Positions 8,178 to 18,033 of a stretch of DNA of 53,342 nucleotides are shown here, in pieces; positions within the stretch are counted from its first letter, which is position 1; the number at the start of each line of letters is the position of its first letter. The notes under the pieces are model-generated. The model did no database searches, was not told the DNA's origin, and was given only the letters and a program-made list of their open reading frames with translations. Source of the stretch: Candidatus Dormiibacter inghamiae (GTDB lineage Bacteria; Chloroflexota; Dormibacteria; Dormibacterales; Dormibacteraceae); contig JAEKNQ010000051.1 of the NCBI GenBank assembly GCA_016464825.1, forward strand, positions 1-53,342, in the 5' to 3' direction. The translations under genes and the position numbers were made by a program.

Positions 8178-8768
8178 TCAGGCAGGGGCTAGCAGGAGTT
8201 CCCGACCGAGCAGCTTCTCGGCCTCCTGCCGCAGCTCCCAGAAGTTGCTCCAGGCGGCATCGGCCTGCGCGAGCCGGCCGGCGGCCAGGGCGTCACCGCC
8301 GCGAGCCGCGGCCACCGCCCGCGCCTGAGCCAGTCGCCAGCGATCGTAGGCCCGCTCGACTGTCACCTCGACGAGCTCGGACCACTCTTCCCCTGCGTCA
8401 AGACGCCGCGCCGGGAGGACCAGGAACTTCCAGGACGCGGAAGCTGTGATTAGAGCAACCCGCGGCTCACCAGGACGCCGACCCGCGTGCGAGCGAGGTG
8501 TCGGATTGCGCCGGTTGGCGGAAACGAGTCCGTTCTGGAGCGAGAAGACAGCGTTGTGGGCGGCGTGGAGCGTGTTGTGACGCAGGCAGGGGGCAGCGCC
8601 CAGTTGGACGTGAAGGTTGAGCAGCGCCTGAGCCAGCTGTGGCGGCAGGGCCCGCTGGCCGGCCAGGCGGAGTTGCTCGATGCTCTCCAGCAGGCGGTCG
8701 GATTCGCTCAGCAGGCGCCTGCGCTGGGTATCTGAGCTGCACTCGGAGCTTTGCAGCTGAACTGCCAC
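8178..8768 (-). CDS. Hypothetical helical protein
   Basis: I do not recognise this 196-residue product. The N-terminal third is charged and heptad-like (LLSESDRLLESIEQLRLAGQ), a short central segment carries WKFLVLPARRL, and the C-terminal third is Ala/Arg/Glu-rich helix (RAYDRWRLAQARAVAAARGG). No signal peptide, metal motif or nucleotide site is visible. It lies between the nitroreductase and the amidohydrolase, on the latter's strand, 70 bp downstream of nothing obvious. Opposite-strand frames exist here, but this is the longest and has the most protein-like composition. Confidence 0.5.
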   Translation of the reverse strand: MAVQLQSSECSSDTQRRRLLSESDRLLESIEQLRLAGQRALPPQLAQALLNLHVQLGAAPCLRHNTLHAAHNAVFSLQNGLVSANRRNPTPRSHAGRRPGEPRVALITASASWKFLVLPARRLDAGEEWSELVEVTVERAYDRWRLAQARAVAAARGGDALAAGRLAQADAAWSNFWELRQEAEKLLGRELLLAPA

Positions 8769-8838
8769 AAGCAGAGGCTATGGCGCGCCGGCGGACCGAC
8801 TCCGGACATTCTGCTGGCGGCCGTCTTGTAGACGCAGG

Positions 8839-9678
8839 CTAAATTTGCAGCAGGCGCTCCGCGTTGCTGCGCAGCACCTTGTCCAACACCTGCTGACTGA
8901 TGCCCAGCTGGTCCAGTTCGTCAAGGCAGCGCGGAGGCTGAATGAAGGGATAGTCGGAACCGAACAGGAACTGGTCCTGGAGGCGGCCCTTCAGCGCGGA
9001 GACGACGCTCTCCGGTATGTAGCGCGGCGCCCAGCCCGAGATGTCGATGTGCACGTTGGTCTTGTGAAGGGCGATGGCAAGCAACTCCTCGTGCCAGGGA
9101 TAACCGAAGTGCGCAGCGATGACCTGCAGCCGGGGAAACTCGGCGGCCAATGTGTCGAGCCGGATGGGCCGGCAATAGTCGAGGCGGATGCCCTGGCCCC
9201 CTGGCATGCCGGCGCCGATCCCCGAGGTGCCTGTGTGGAAGAGGCCGGGCAGCCCCAACTCCTGGCACTTGGCGAAGATCGGCCAGTGCCGCTCGTCGTC
9301 GGGAGCGAACTTCTGGATAGAGGGATGGAACTTGACCCCCCGCAAGCCGAGCTCCGCTATGCGCTCGACGCCCCGAACCGCCTCCGCGCCCTTCAGCGGA
9401 TCGACGCTGCCGAACCCTACGAAGCGGCCGGGGAAGTCCGCGACCGCCTGGGCGACGTACTCGTTGCTGAGCCGAGGTCGCTGGGTGGCCGTCTCCGCGT
9501 CCCAGGCGAGCAGCACTCCGACCAGGTCCCACTCCTCGTACTGCCGAGCCACGTCCTTCAACGACTGGCGAGACACCGGCGACCGGAAATAGCGCTCGGC
9601 CGCCTCCGTGTAGCCTGCCAGCGTCTGGTCGAGCCACTCGGGCGTGGGCAGGTGGACGTGGAAATCAATTGCCCGCAT
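8839..9678 (-). CDS. Amidohydrolase-2 family (ACMSD-like) metal-dependent hydrolase
   Basis: A 279-residue TIM-barrel enzyme of the amidohydrolase-related (PF04909) family. The first residues MRAIDFHVHLP carry the H-x-H metal ligands. GLRGVKFHPSIQKFAPDDE lies near residue 120, LFHTGTSG near 150, VIAAHFGYPWHEELLAIA near 195, and the metal aspartate is in FLFGSDYPFIQP near 250. Family members hydrolyse or decarboxylate aromatic or cyclic acids; the substrate here is unknown. The ATG at 9678 places the HVH motif at the usual position, so the longer open frame upstream is not coding. TACTAT ends 9 nt before the ATG. Confidence 0.87.
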   Translation of the reverse strand: MRAIDFHVHLPTPEWLDQTLAGYTEAAERYFRSPVSRQSLKDVARQYEEWDLVGVLLAWDAETATQRPRLSNEYVAQAVADFPGRFVGFGSVDPLKGAEAVRGVERIAELGLRGVKFHPSIQKFAPDDERHWPIFAKCQELGLPGLFHTGTSGIGAGMPGGQGIRLDYCRPIRLDTLAAEFPRLQVIAAHFGYPWHEELLAIALHKTNVHIDISGWAPRYIPESVVSALKGRLQDQFLFGSDYPFIQPPRCLDELDQLGISQQVLDKVLRSNAERLLQI

Positions 9679-9687
9679 CGCCAAGGC

Positions 9688-9693
9688 ATAGTA
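9688..9693 (-). promoter_or_regulatory. Putative -10 box with near-leaderless spacing
   Basis: TACTAT on the minus strand ends 9 nt before the ATG of the amidohydrolase gene at 9678. A start about 7 nt after the box would leave a leader of only 2-3 nt. No ribosome site is visible. Confidence 0.4.
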
Positions 9694-9873
9694 GGGCTTG
9701 CTTCGCCGTCGCCATACCCTCTTCTGACCACAGATCAAGATGCGCAATTCGTATTGCCGGTTCACGGATAGCCTGGCAACGGTGCCGGTAAGAGGAGAGA
9801 GGAGTCGAATGGCTCGCCTAGCGAGCCGACGCAAAGCGAGTTGTGCCTCGAGCACTCCCGGCTGACGAAGTTG

Positions 9874-10476
9874 ATGGCTGAGGCGGAGTCCAGCCGACCG
9901 GCGGCGGCAACGCTTCTGCTCCTGGCCGGCGGCGGGAGCCGGCGCATGGGCAGCCCCAAGGCCCTGCTGCCCTGGCAGGACAGCACTCTGCTTGAGTGGC
10001 TCGCGAGACGGCTCGCTCCTGGCTTCACGAGACTGCTCGTCTCGGCCGCGCAGCCCAGCCAGGTGCCTGCCTCGCTCCACCCTCACACGGTCATCGATCA
10101 GCGACCTGGGGAGGGGCCACTGGCCGGTCTGGTGGCAGGTCTCCAGGCGGCACGGGACCAGCCTCTGCTGGCGGTCGCCTGCGACATGCCGAACGTGACG
10201 CCCGCCCTGCTCAGCCGTCTACTCGATGCCTTGCGAGGTTGGGAGGCGGCCGTGCCCCGTCTGGCCGGTCGGCCCCAGCCAACGTGCGCTGCCTACCAGC
10301 CCGCCGCCCTGGGCCCGCTGGCGGCGGCGCTTCAGCAGCGCCGGCTCACGCTCAGCGACGCGGTGGCCGGGCTGAGTGTCAATTGGCTGGACCACGAGGA
10401 GCCGAGCCTTTTCGAGAACCTGAACACGCCTGCCGATTACCGGCGGCTCTTCGACGCAATGCGTTATGGGAGATAA
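9874..10476 (+). CDS. mobA: MobA-like NTP transferase
   Basis: A 200-residue nucleotidyltransferase. The N-terminal signature LLLAGGGSRRMGSPKALLPW (nucleotide-binding, near residue 15) is that of molybdenum cofactor guanylyltransferase MobA and close relatives. LLAVACDMPNVTPALL near 95 supplies the metal-binding Asp. It would transfer GMP (or CMP in MocA-type enzymes) to molybdopterin in the cytosol. No molybdoenzyme gene lies nearby, so the exact nucleotide and acceptor stay open. The start is ATG 9874; the frame is also open to a TTG at 9841. The next gene, etfB, begins 62 bp downstream. Confidence 0.85.
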   Translation: MAEAESSRPAAATLLLLAGGGSRRMGSPKALLPWQDSTLLEWLARRLAPGFTRLLVSAAQPSQVPASLHPHTVIDQRPGEGPLAGLVAGLQAARDQPLLAVACDMPNVTPALLSRLLDALRGWEAAVPRLAGRPQPTCAAYQPAALGPLAAALQQRRLTLSDAVAGLSVNWLDHEEPSLFENLNTPADYRRLFDAMRYGR

Positions 10477-10538
10477 TCGGTGAGCCGGCGGGAAGGCCGG
10501 GAGTCTCCGCTGGGTCGGTTCAACAAAGGATTGCTGAC

Positions 10539-11300
10539 TTGAAGATTGCCGTGACTGTGAAGCAGGTGCCCGACCCGAACGGGACGCCTGGTCTGGACTC
10601 CGACAACACGCTCATGCGCGACCGCGAGGTGGTGCTGGACCCGGGCGATGAGTACGGCATCGAGGAGGCCCTGCAGCTGAAGGAGAAGTCGGGTGGCGAG
10701 GTGGTGCTCGTTTCGATGGGTCCTGACAAGGCGCGCGACGCCATCCGCAAGGGCCTCTCCATGGGCGCCGACAGGGGGGTTCTCATCAGCGACCCACAGC
10801 TCGCGGGGGCCGACGCGCTGCTCACCGCGAAAGCCCTGGCTGCTGCCATCAGGTCGGAGGGTGCCGAATTGGTCATCTGCGCGACCGAGTCCTACGACGG
10901 CTCCACGGGCATGGTGCCGCCAATGCTGGCCGAGCTCTTGGGCGTGCCCCAACTGACCTTTGCCAAGCAGGTTGAGGTCGCCGGGCAGCAGGTGACAGTG
11001 CACAGACAGACGGAGGCCGGTTATCAGGTCCTGGAAGCGGAGCTGCCGGCGCTCGTCACAGTGACTGCAGGCATCGCCGAACCGCGCTATGCCTCCCTCA
11101 AGGGAATCATGGCCGCCCGCTCCAAAGAGGTGAAGGTGATGACCCTGGCCGACCTTCAAGTCGAGCCAGGCCGGCCGGCTGAGTCGGTGGAGTCAATCGA
11201 GGAGGCTGCTGCGCGAGCTGCCGGTGAGATAGTCGAGGACGACGGGAGCTCGGGAGTTGAGCGGATCATGGCTGCTCTGACGGCGGCAAAGGTGATTTAG
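10539..11300 (+). CDS. etfB: Electron transfer flavoprotein subunit beta
   Basis: The small subunit (253 residues) of the ETF heterodimer, which accepts electrons from acyl-CoA dehydrogenases and passes them to the respiratory chain. It shows the family start KIAVTVKQVPDPNGTP, DPGDEYGIEEALQLKEKSGG near residue 35, and ATESYDGSTGMVPPMLAELL near 110 in the AMP-binding region. The longer open frame upstream lies inside mobA and is not part of it. The start is a TTG at 10539, chosen because AAAGGA sits 8 nt upstream and the protein N-terminus then matches the family. The alpha subunit follows after 2 bp. Confidence 0.93.
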   Translation: MKIAVTVKQVPDPNGTPGLDSDNTLMRDREVVLDPGDEYGIEEALQLKEKSGGEVVLVSMGPDKARDAIRKGLSMGADRGVLISDPQLAGADALLTAKALAAAIRSEGAELVICATESYDGSTGMVPPMLAELLGVPQLTFAKQVEVAGQQVTVHRQTEAGYQVLEAELPALVTVTAGIAEPRYASLKGIMAARSKEVKVMTLADLQVEPGRPAESVESIEEAAARAAGEIVEDDGSSGVERIMAALTAAKVI

Positions 11301-11302
11301 CC

Positions 11303-12265
11303 ATGGCCGGCATCTTGGTTTACGCCGAGGTCGCGGACGCCAGGCCCGCCGCCATCGCGCTGGAGCTTCTGAGCAAAGCCCGTGAGCTGGGTCAAGTCGA
11401 TGCCGTCGCTCTGGGGCCGGGTGCCCGGGAGGCTGCGGCTCAACTCGGCGCCTACGGCGCCAGGCGAGTCTTCCTGAACGACGACCCTGCCTTTGCCGAG
11501 TACTTGGCCGAGCCGGCCACCGACTGCATGGCGGCTCTCATCGAGCGGGAGCCGCCAGACCTGATCCTGTTCGGCTTCACCTCAGACGGTCGTGAGGTTG
11601 CCGGCCGCCTGGGCGCGCGCCTCGACGTGGGCGTGATCTCCAACGCGCTGGACATCTCAGGCGCCAGCGGCAGCTACGAGGCGCAGGTCCCGTACTTCGG
11701 CGGAGCGCGGGTTGCCAACTATCGAGCCAACAACCGACCGGCCATCGTGCTCGTCAGGCCCAAGTCCTTCGAGGCGAGCGAGTCGGGCGGTCAGGCGCAA
11801 ATGGTGGAGATTGAGGCCGCCATCGCTGAGCGCTCCCGCCGGGCTCGGATCAGTGAACGCCATGACGAGGTGTCTGACCAGGTGAAGCTGGAGGATGCGC
11901 GGATTGTCGTGGCGGGCGGTCGCGGGCTCGGCGGCCCCGAGAACTTCGCCCTGGTCGAGGGACTCGCGTCCGCTCTGGGCGGGGCCGCGGGCGCCACGCG
12001 GGCCATAGTGGACGCCGGCTGGGTGCCCTACTCCTTTCAGATCGGCCAGACCGGCAAGACTGTCAGGCCTGGGGTCTACATCGCGGCAGGCATCTCGGGC
12101 GCGATGCAGCACACAGTGGGCATGAAGGGCGCCAAGGTGATCGTCGCCATCAACAAGGACGCTCACGCGCCGATCTTGAAGCTGGCCGATCTGGGAGTGG
12201 TGGGCGATGTGACCAAAATCCTGCCCAAGCTGACAGAGGCGGTGAAGGCCAAGCGCGCCAGCTAG
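11303..12265 (+). CDS. etfA: Electron transfer flavoprotein subunit alpha
   Basis: The FAD-binding large subunit (320 residues) partnering EtfB. The N-terminal domain begins MAGILVYAEVADARP. The C-terminal FAD domain is complete, with VVAGGRGLGGPENFALVEGL near residue 205, SFQIGQTGKTVRPGVYIAAG near 250 and the signature GVVGDVTKILPKLTEAV at the end. It starts 2 bp after the etfB stop, so the two are co-transcribed. Together with the acetyl-CoA synthetase that follows, this points to fatty or organic acid oxidation. Confidence 0.96.
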   Translation: MAGILVYAEVADARPAAIALELLSKARELGQVDAVALGPGAREAAAQLGAYGARRVFLNDDPAFAEYLAEPATDCMAALIEREPPDLILFGFTSDGREVAGRLGARLDVGVISNALDISGASGSYEAQVPYFGGARVANYRANNRPAIVLVRPKSFEASESGGQAQMVEIEAAIAERSRRARISERHDEVSDQVKLEDARIVVAGGRGLGGPENFALVEGLASALGGAAGATRAIVDAGWVPYSFQIGQTGKTVRPGVYIAAGISGAMQHTVGMKGAKVIVAINKDAHAPILKLADLGVVGDVTKILPKLTEAVKAKRAS

Positions 12266-12407
12266 GATCCCGCGCTGCCGCCGCCTCGGCTCCCTGACCA
12301 GCGCCCTTCGGGGGCACCGGGCCCGAGCTACGGCCCAATCCGCCGCTACAGGCATCTAGCATTGCTCCCAGCACCTCGCTTCTCACCACAACGGAGGAAG
12401 TCCAGCC

Positions 12408-14384
<1,977 letters not shown>

Positions 14385-14395
14385 TCGAGGCGCGC

Positions 14396-14605
14396 ATGGA
14401 GGTGAGGGCGGAATTGGTGGGCAACGTTTGGAAGGTGGAGGCCCAAGCCGGCCAGCAGGTGGAGGAAGAGGACGTGTTGCTCATATTGGAGTCGATGAAG
14501 ATGGAGATCCCCGTCACCGCACCCATCCGCGGCACTGTCAAGGAGATCAGGGTCAAGGAGCAGGAGGTGGTCAAGGAGGGCCAGGTCCTGGCGGTGATCG
14601 AATAA
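14396..14605 (+). CDS. Stand-alone biotin/lipoyl carrier protein, TB7.3-like
   Basis: A complete 69-residue biotinyl domain and nothing else. The attachment motif LESMKMEIPV puts the modified lysine at residue 35, flanked by the expected two half-barrels. The acidic residues before it and the P-V after it resemble the small biotinylated protein TB7.3 of M. tuberculosis more than a carboxylase BCCP domain. No carboxylase subunit lies next to it, so its enzyme partner is not visible here. It starts 11 bp after acs, and the downstream methyltransferase starts 35 bp later. Confidence 0.88.
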   Translation: MEVRAELVGNVWKVEAQAGQQVEEEDVLLILESMKMEIPVTAPIRGTVKEIRVKEQEVVKEGQVLAVIE

Positions 14606-14640
14606 CGCTGACCAACCTCGCGGGAGCGGCGCCCAGCGAG

Positions 14641-15111
14641 GTGCCGGGCGCCGCTCGCCAACGCGTCCGCCTCACTCCCCGCCTCCGGGCGGTGCTGGCC
14701 GCCGTGCCTGCCGCCGGCTCGGTGGCGGACATCGGCGCGGGCGGCGGCCAGGTGGCTTTGGCGCTGCGCCGTCGGGGTCTGGAGGTCATCGCGACCGAGC
14801 TGACGGAGGCGGGGTGCGCCTTGCTGCCGGCGGACCTGAATAGGCGCTGCGGCGACGGTCTGCAGGCGCTGCTCCCGGGCGAGGTGGACGGTGCGGTCCT
14901 GGCCGGCCTGGGCGGTCACAGCATCATCCGCATCCTGACCAGGTCGCCGGCTGTGGTGGCCAGCCTGGCCTGGCTTGTGCTCCAGCCGCAGCAGCACTCA
15001 GACGCCCTGGAGCAATGGCTGAGCGATGCTGGTTACAAAGTGGAGCAGCGGTCAGCTGTGATGGAGCGAGGCCGCTCCCATACAGTCCTGAGAGCCCGGC
15101 CGCCGGCGTGA
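14641..15111 (+). CDS. trmK: TrmK-like tRNA (adenine-N1) methyltransferase, short form
   Basis: A SAM-dependent methyltransferase of about 156 residues related to TrmK, which makes m1A22 in tRNA. SVADIGAGGGQVALAL is the SAM site. Further on, DGLQALLPGEVDGAVLAGLG then LVLQPQQHSDALEQWLSDAGY match the TrmK order of blocks. The family is usually about 225 residues, so the C-terminal coiled region is missing and the middle is compact. The start is uncertain: GTG 14641 is chosen because homology begins about there (RVRLTPRLRAVLAAVP). A CTG at 14608, just after the stop of the previous gene, is an alternative. The stop overlaps the next start as GTGA. Confidence 0.75.
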   Translation: MPGAARQRVRLTPRLRAVLAAVPAAGSVADIGAGGGQVALALRRRGLEVIATELTEAGCALLPADLNRRCGDGLQALLPGEVDGAVLAGLGGHSIIRILTRSPAVVASLAWLVLQPQQHSDALEQWLSDAGYKVEQRSAVMERGRSHTVLRARPPA

Positions 15112-15803
15112 ACGCGCCCGAAACCGCTCTCCGGCATCAGCAGCTGACCGCCCGGGCAGTCCAGCTCAGGCATCGGCAGGACCGGGATCGGGCAGAACTG
15201 GAGAGCCAGGCCGAGGTTGACGACCTCCGGCAGCAGCTGGCCAGTGCGGAAGCACGCTTGGCAGTGCTCAGCTCGGGCCTTAACGATTGGGAGCGTGAGG
15301 TTGGGCTGCACAGGGCGCGGATGCAGTCTCGGCAGCGCGACCTGATGAGCGGACGGCTCAACAACTCGGCTGAGCTGATGAAACTCGATCACGAGGTTCA
15401 GGGGCTGAAGTTAAAGCTGAGCCAGGAGGAGGACCGGGAACTGGAGCTGATGGAAGAGCAGGACGCCGCCCAGGCGACCCTGCGCCGGCTGGGCGCCGAG
15501 TTGTCGGCGGCCGCGCAGCGCACCGATGCGGCCCGCCCGGCGCTTCAGGCGCGGGTCAGGTCAGCTGAAGGTGAGTTGGCCCAAGTCGAAGCGGAACGCG
15601 AATCCCTCTGGTCGGCTCTGCCCCCGGAATGGCAGGCCGTCTACAGCCGGGTCGAGAGCCGCCTGGCCGACCCGGTCGCCCAGGTGGAGCACGCCCAATG
15701 CCAGAGCTGCCGGGTGGGTCTCACCTCGAGCGGGCTCCAGGTGCTCCGCAGAGGCCAGCTCCTGCTCTGCGACAACTGCGGACGCCTACTGGTGATGGTC
15801 TGA
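15108..15803 (+). CDS. C4-type zinc-ribbon coiled-coil protein (DUF164 family)
   Basis: A 231-residue protein: a long Gln/Arg/Glu-rich coiled coil over about the first 190 residues (for example EVQGLKLKLSQEEDRELELM), then a C-terminal zinc ribbon built from CQSC and CDNC, about 21 residues apart. This matches the PF02591 zinc-ribbon family, proposed to act in nucleic acid or envelope processes but with no firm role. It starts at GTG 15108, overlapping the trmK stop. Genes of this family are commonly next to RNase HI in high-GC bacteria, as here. Confidence 0.9.
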   Translation: MNAPETALRHQQLTARAVQLRHRQDRDRAELESQAEVDDLRQQLASAEARLAVLSSGLNDWEREVGLHRARMQSRQRDLMSGRLNNSAELMKLDHEVQGLKLKLSQEEDRELELMEEQDAAQATLRRLGAELSAAAQRTDAARPALQARVRSAEGELAQVEAERESLWSALPPEWQAVYSRVESRLADPVAQVEHAQCQSCRVGLTSSGLQVLRRGQLLLCDNCGRLLVMV

Positions 15804-16237
15804 GCCACCCCCAGGCGGCGCGATCGCTGCGGCTCTTCACAGACGGGGCGGCGCGAGGCAATCCCGGTCCGGCAGGGCTCGGCTTGGTCATCGAGGACTC
15901 GGCAGGTCAGCGACTCTGGGGCGGCTGCCGCTTCATCGGCACGTCCACCAACAACCAGGCGGAGTACCTGGCCCTGATCGAGGGTTTGCAGCGCGTCGGC
16001 GAGTGGCACCCGGACAAGCTGGAGGTCTATCTTGACTCACTCCTGGTAGTGGAACAGATGAGGGGCCACTACCGGGTCAAGGCTGTCGAGTTGAAGCCGC
16101 TTCATCGCCAAGCCCGGGCGCTCCTGGCAGGCTTTCCCGATGCCAGCATCGCCCACGTTCGGCGCGAGAACAACCGCGGTGCTGACGCGATGGCCAACAA
16201 AGCGATCGACGAGTACCGGCCGGCCGCCAACGGTTGA
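15800..16237 (+). CDS. rnhA: Ribonuclease HI-like protein
   Basis: Degrades RNA in RNA:DNA hybrids. The 145-residue product has RLFTDGAARGNPGPAGLGLV near the N-terminus (first catalytic Asp), NNQAEYLALIEGL near residue 55 (catalytic Glu), EVYLDSLLVVEQMRGHYRVK near 80 (Asp) and HVRRENNRGADAMANKA near 120 (last His/Asp region). No ATG, GTG or TTG exists in frame before the first catalytic block after the previous stop. The best start is a CTG at 15800 that overlaps the upstream TGA as CTGA; a second CTG lies at 15827. It precedes rnpB by about 78 bp. Confidence 0.88.
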   Translation: MSHPQAARSLRLFTDGAARGNPGPAGLGLVIEDSAGQRLWGGCRFIGTSTNNQAEYLALIEGLQRVGEWHPDKLEVYLDSLLVVEQMRGHYRVKAVELKPLHRQARALLAGFPDASIAHVRRENNRGADAMANKAIDEYRPAANG

Positions 16238-16302
16238 GCCGGCGCCGAACCACGCTCGAAAGAGATGGGGCGGCCCCTTTCTGAACAAGCAGGCGCAGGT
16301 GG

Positions 16303-16308
16303 TAACAT
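16303..16308 (+). promoter_or_regulatory. -10 box of rnpB
   Basis: TAACAT ends 6 nt before the predicted 5' end of RNase P RNA at 16315, the usual distance. The -35 region around 16279-16285 (TTCTGA) is weak. Confidence 0.5.
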
Positions 16309-16314
16309 CGGCGC

Positions 16315-16689
16315 TGGTCGAGGCGGCCGGGTGACCGCTCCGCACGAGAACTGCGGGGAGGAAAGTCCGGGCTCCACAGAGCAGGGCGCTGGGTAACGCC
16401 CAGTCAGGGCGACCTGAAGGAAAGTGCCACAGAAATTACACCGCCGGCCCAGGCCGGTAAGGGTGAAATGGTGCGGTAAGAGCGCACCGGCGGTCGGGTG
16501 ACCGGCCGGCCAGGCAAACCCCGCCCGGAGCAAGACCAAATAGGAGGGCGCCGCCCGCGGTGCGGGAGAAACGCTGCTCGCCGAGCCCTCGGGTCGCGGT
16601 CGCAAGAGGCGCCGGGCAACCGGCGCCCCAGAGAGATGGTCATCACCCCCAAGGGGCACAGAACCCGGCTTACAGGCCGCTCTCGACCA
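16315..16689 (+). ncRNA. rnpB: RNase P RNA, bacterial type A
   Basis: The catalytic RNA that trims tRNA 5' ends. The conserved core is clear: GAGGAAAGTCCGGGCTCCA near 16360 followed by CAGAGCAGGGCGCTGGGTAA, then GAAAGTGCCACAGAAATTAC with GTGAAATGGTGCGGTAAGAG downstream, and CAGAACCCGGCTTACAGG near the 3' end. The ends are set by an 8-bp P1 helix, TGGTCGAG (16315-16322) with CTCGACCA (16682-16689). The length of 375 nt is normal for type A. ORFs in this stretch on both strands are spurious. Confidence 0.96.
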
Positions 16690-16702
16690 CTTCAGCCCAG
16701 CG

Positions 16703-17335
16703 GTGCCCGGCGCCAATCGTGTCACCCGGCAGCGAGCCGCCGGTGCTCGTCAGAGTGGGGATGCGCAGAACTTGAGAAGGCTGCTGGCGGCAGGCGTCGT
16801 CGCGGCCGTCGTCATTGGCGTCATCCTCCTGGCGCTCGCCTACCGCAACCAGAGTCGCTCAAGCCAGCAACCGTCGGAGTCGGGAGTAGGCGAGGCTCAG
16901 GGGCTGCTCGGCCAAGTCGGATTCCGCATCAAGGTCAGCCATGTCACCCGGGACTTGTCCCAGGCAGCCCTGCCGGCGGCCGGCGGGGGCAGGCATTACG
17001 TCGGCCTGGACGTCACCTTCTACAACGACTCGCCGAGCCAGCAGCGAGCCGACCCCGGCGACTTCCAGCTGCGCGATCCGCAGGGAGGGCTGCACAGCCA
17101 CGTCGGGCCGGGCCCAAGCTCGGGACAGTGTGCCGCCTGGCGCATCGCCGATCTCCACGCCAAGGGGAAGGAGAGCGAGCCGCCGCGCGACCAGTCGGCC
17201 GACCAGGTGGGCCCGGTGTTCGGGCCTGTCGGCGTCTGCTTCGAGGCCGGCGGCGATCCCACTGGCCCCCTGGTTCTGCTCTGGAATCCAGATGTCGGGT
17301 TTTTGGTGTCCGGAGTGCAGGTGACGCTCCCGTAG
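16703..17335 (+). CDS. Membrane-anchored extracytoplasmic protein, DUF4352-like
   Basis: A protein of up to 210 residues with one N-terminal transmembrane segment (LLAAGVVAAVVIGVILLALA), a Ser/Gln-rich linker and a soluble domain. The domain contains FRIKVSHVTRD, YVGLDVTFYNDSP and DFQLRDPQGG, then ends VLLWNPDVGFLVSGVQVTLP. Strand-rich sequences with a V-x-L-D-V-T-x-x-N-x-S core resemble DUF4352 and other telokin-like domains that decorate Gram-positive surfaces. No function is known. The start is uncertain: GTG 16703 immediately follows rnpB, and TTG 16771 just before the membrane segment is equally good. It ends in front of a strong hairpin shared with the convergent SRPBCC gene. Confidence 0.68.
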   Translation: MPGANRVTRQRAAGARQSGDAQNLRRLLAAGVVAAVVIGVILLALAYRNQSRSSQQPSESGVGEAQGLLGQVGFRIKVSHVTRDLSQAALPAAGGGRHYVGLDVTFYNDSPSQQRADPGDFQLRDPQGGLHSHVGPGPSSGQCAAWRIADLHAKGKESEPPRDQSADQVGPVFGPVGVCFEAGGDPTGPLVLLWNPDVGFLVSGVQVTLP

Positions 17336-17450
17336 CGCCGGCCGGCCGCCACGGCCGCATCAGCGCGCGCGGGGAGGTGGCGGAAGCCGTTGCAGAAGCG
17401 GCGGCTGAGAAGTTCCCGGCACAGCTGGTGGCCACTGGTCAGGTCGGCCG

Positions 17451-17478
17451 GGTAAGGGGAGGCGGGCCTCCCCTTACC
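17451..17478. terminator. 12-bp perfect hairpin between convergent genes
   Basis: GGTAAGGGGAGG (17451-17462) and CCTCCCCTTACC (17467-17478) form a perfect stem with a CGGG loop. It lies between two convergent genes and reads the same on both strands, so it can end transcription from both sides. No T tract follows, so classical intrinsic termination is not assured. The rest of 17336-17486 shows nothing. Confidence 0.6.
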
Positions 17479-17486
17479 GGTGTGGG

Positions 17487-17963
17487 TCAACTTCGAATGG
17501 TTGCCAGAAGCTCGGCGAGCCGATCTCCCGACTCGGTAGCCCCGGTTTCCATTCCGGCGCCGACCATGCCGTCACGATCCTCAATTGACTGGTAGACGGA
17601 TTTCGTTGTCATCCGCGTCTTGCCATCGATGTCTTCCAACGTGACAGTCTCCATCAGAACGTGGCCCGGCATGCCTTCGAATTCAAAGGTGTTGACAATG
17701 CGCTCCGGCGGAACTATCGCGTGATACACGCCGTGGAAGGCGTACTCACTGCCGTTGGCCTCGCGGCCTATGAACCGCCAGACACCGCCGGGTCTCAAGT
17801 CCATCTTGTCAACGATGGTGGTCTGGCTCCTCGGGCCCCACCAACTGGGTATCAGATTGGGATCGGTGATGGTCTTGAACACCACCTCTCGCGGTGCATC
17901 AAAGACCCGGGTCACCACCACCTCTTGAGTGCCCGGCCGGACAATGAATTCAGTGCTTGTCAT
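17487..17963 (-). CDS. SRPBCC/AHSA1-domain protein
   Basis: A 158-residue protein of the START/SRPBCC superfamily (AHSA1 branch). It shows TRVFDAPREVVFKTITDP, then WWGPRS, GGVWRFIGREANG and FEFEGMPGH, ending in a helix GDRLAELLATIRS. These proteins bind hydrophobic ligands in a deep pocket; the ligand is unknown. It is encoded downstream of an ArsR repressor with a 70-bp gap. This is a very common pair in which the regulator controls the pocket protein, so regulation by the ArsR protein is likely by analogy. Confidence 0.9.
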   Translation of the reverse strand: MTSTEFIVRPGTQEVVVTRVFDAPREVVFKTITDPNLIPSWWGPRSQTTIVDKMDLRPGGVWRFIGREANGSEYAFHGVYHAIVPPERIVNTFEFEGMPGHVLMETVTLEDIDGKTRMTTKSVYQSIEDRDGMVGAGMETGATESGDRLAELLATIRS

Positions 17964-18033
17964 GTGACTTCTCCTTTATTTCGCATTGCTGTTAGAGGTC
18001 GAATTGTTTGATGGGTGGGGCTCCTATCGATCG

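Noticed and set aside
12266..12407. Possible terminator GCCCTTCGGGGGC after etfA
   Set aside because: The stem is only 4-5 bp with no T tract; too weak to list.
16102..16725. Long minus-strand ORF (207 residues) over rnpB
   Set aside because: It lies across the conserved RNase P RNA core and RNase H; it is a shadow frame common in spurious annotations of rnpB.
16498..17595. 365-residue plus-strand ORF
   Set aside because: It runs through rnpB, the anchored protein gene in another frame and the convergent terminator; low-complexity Arg/Gly/Ala composition.
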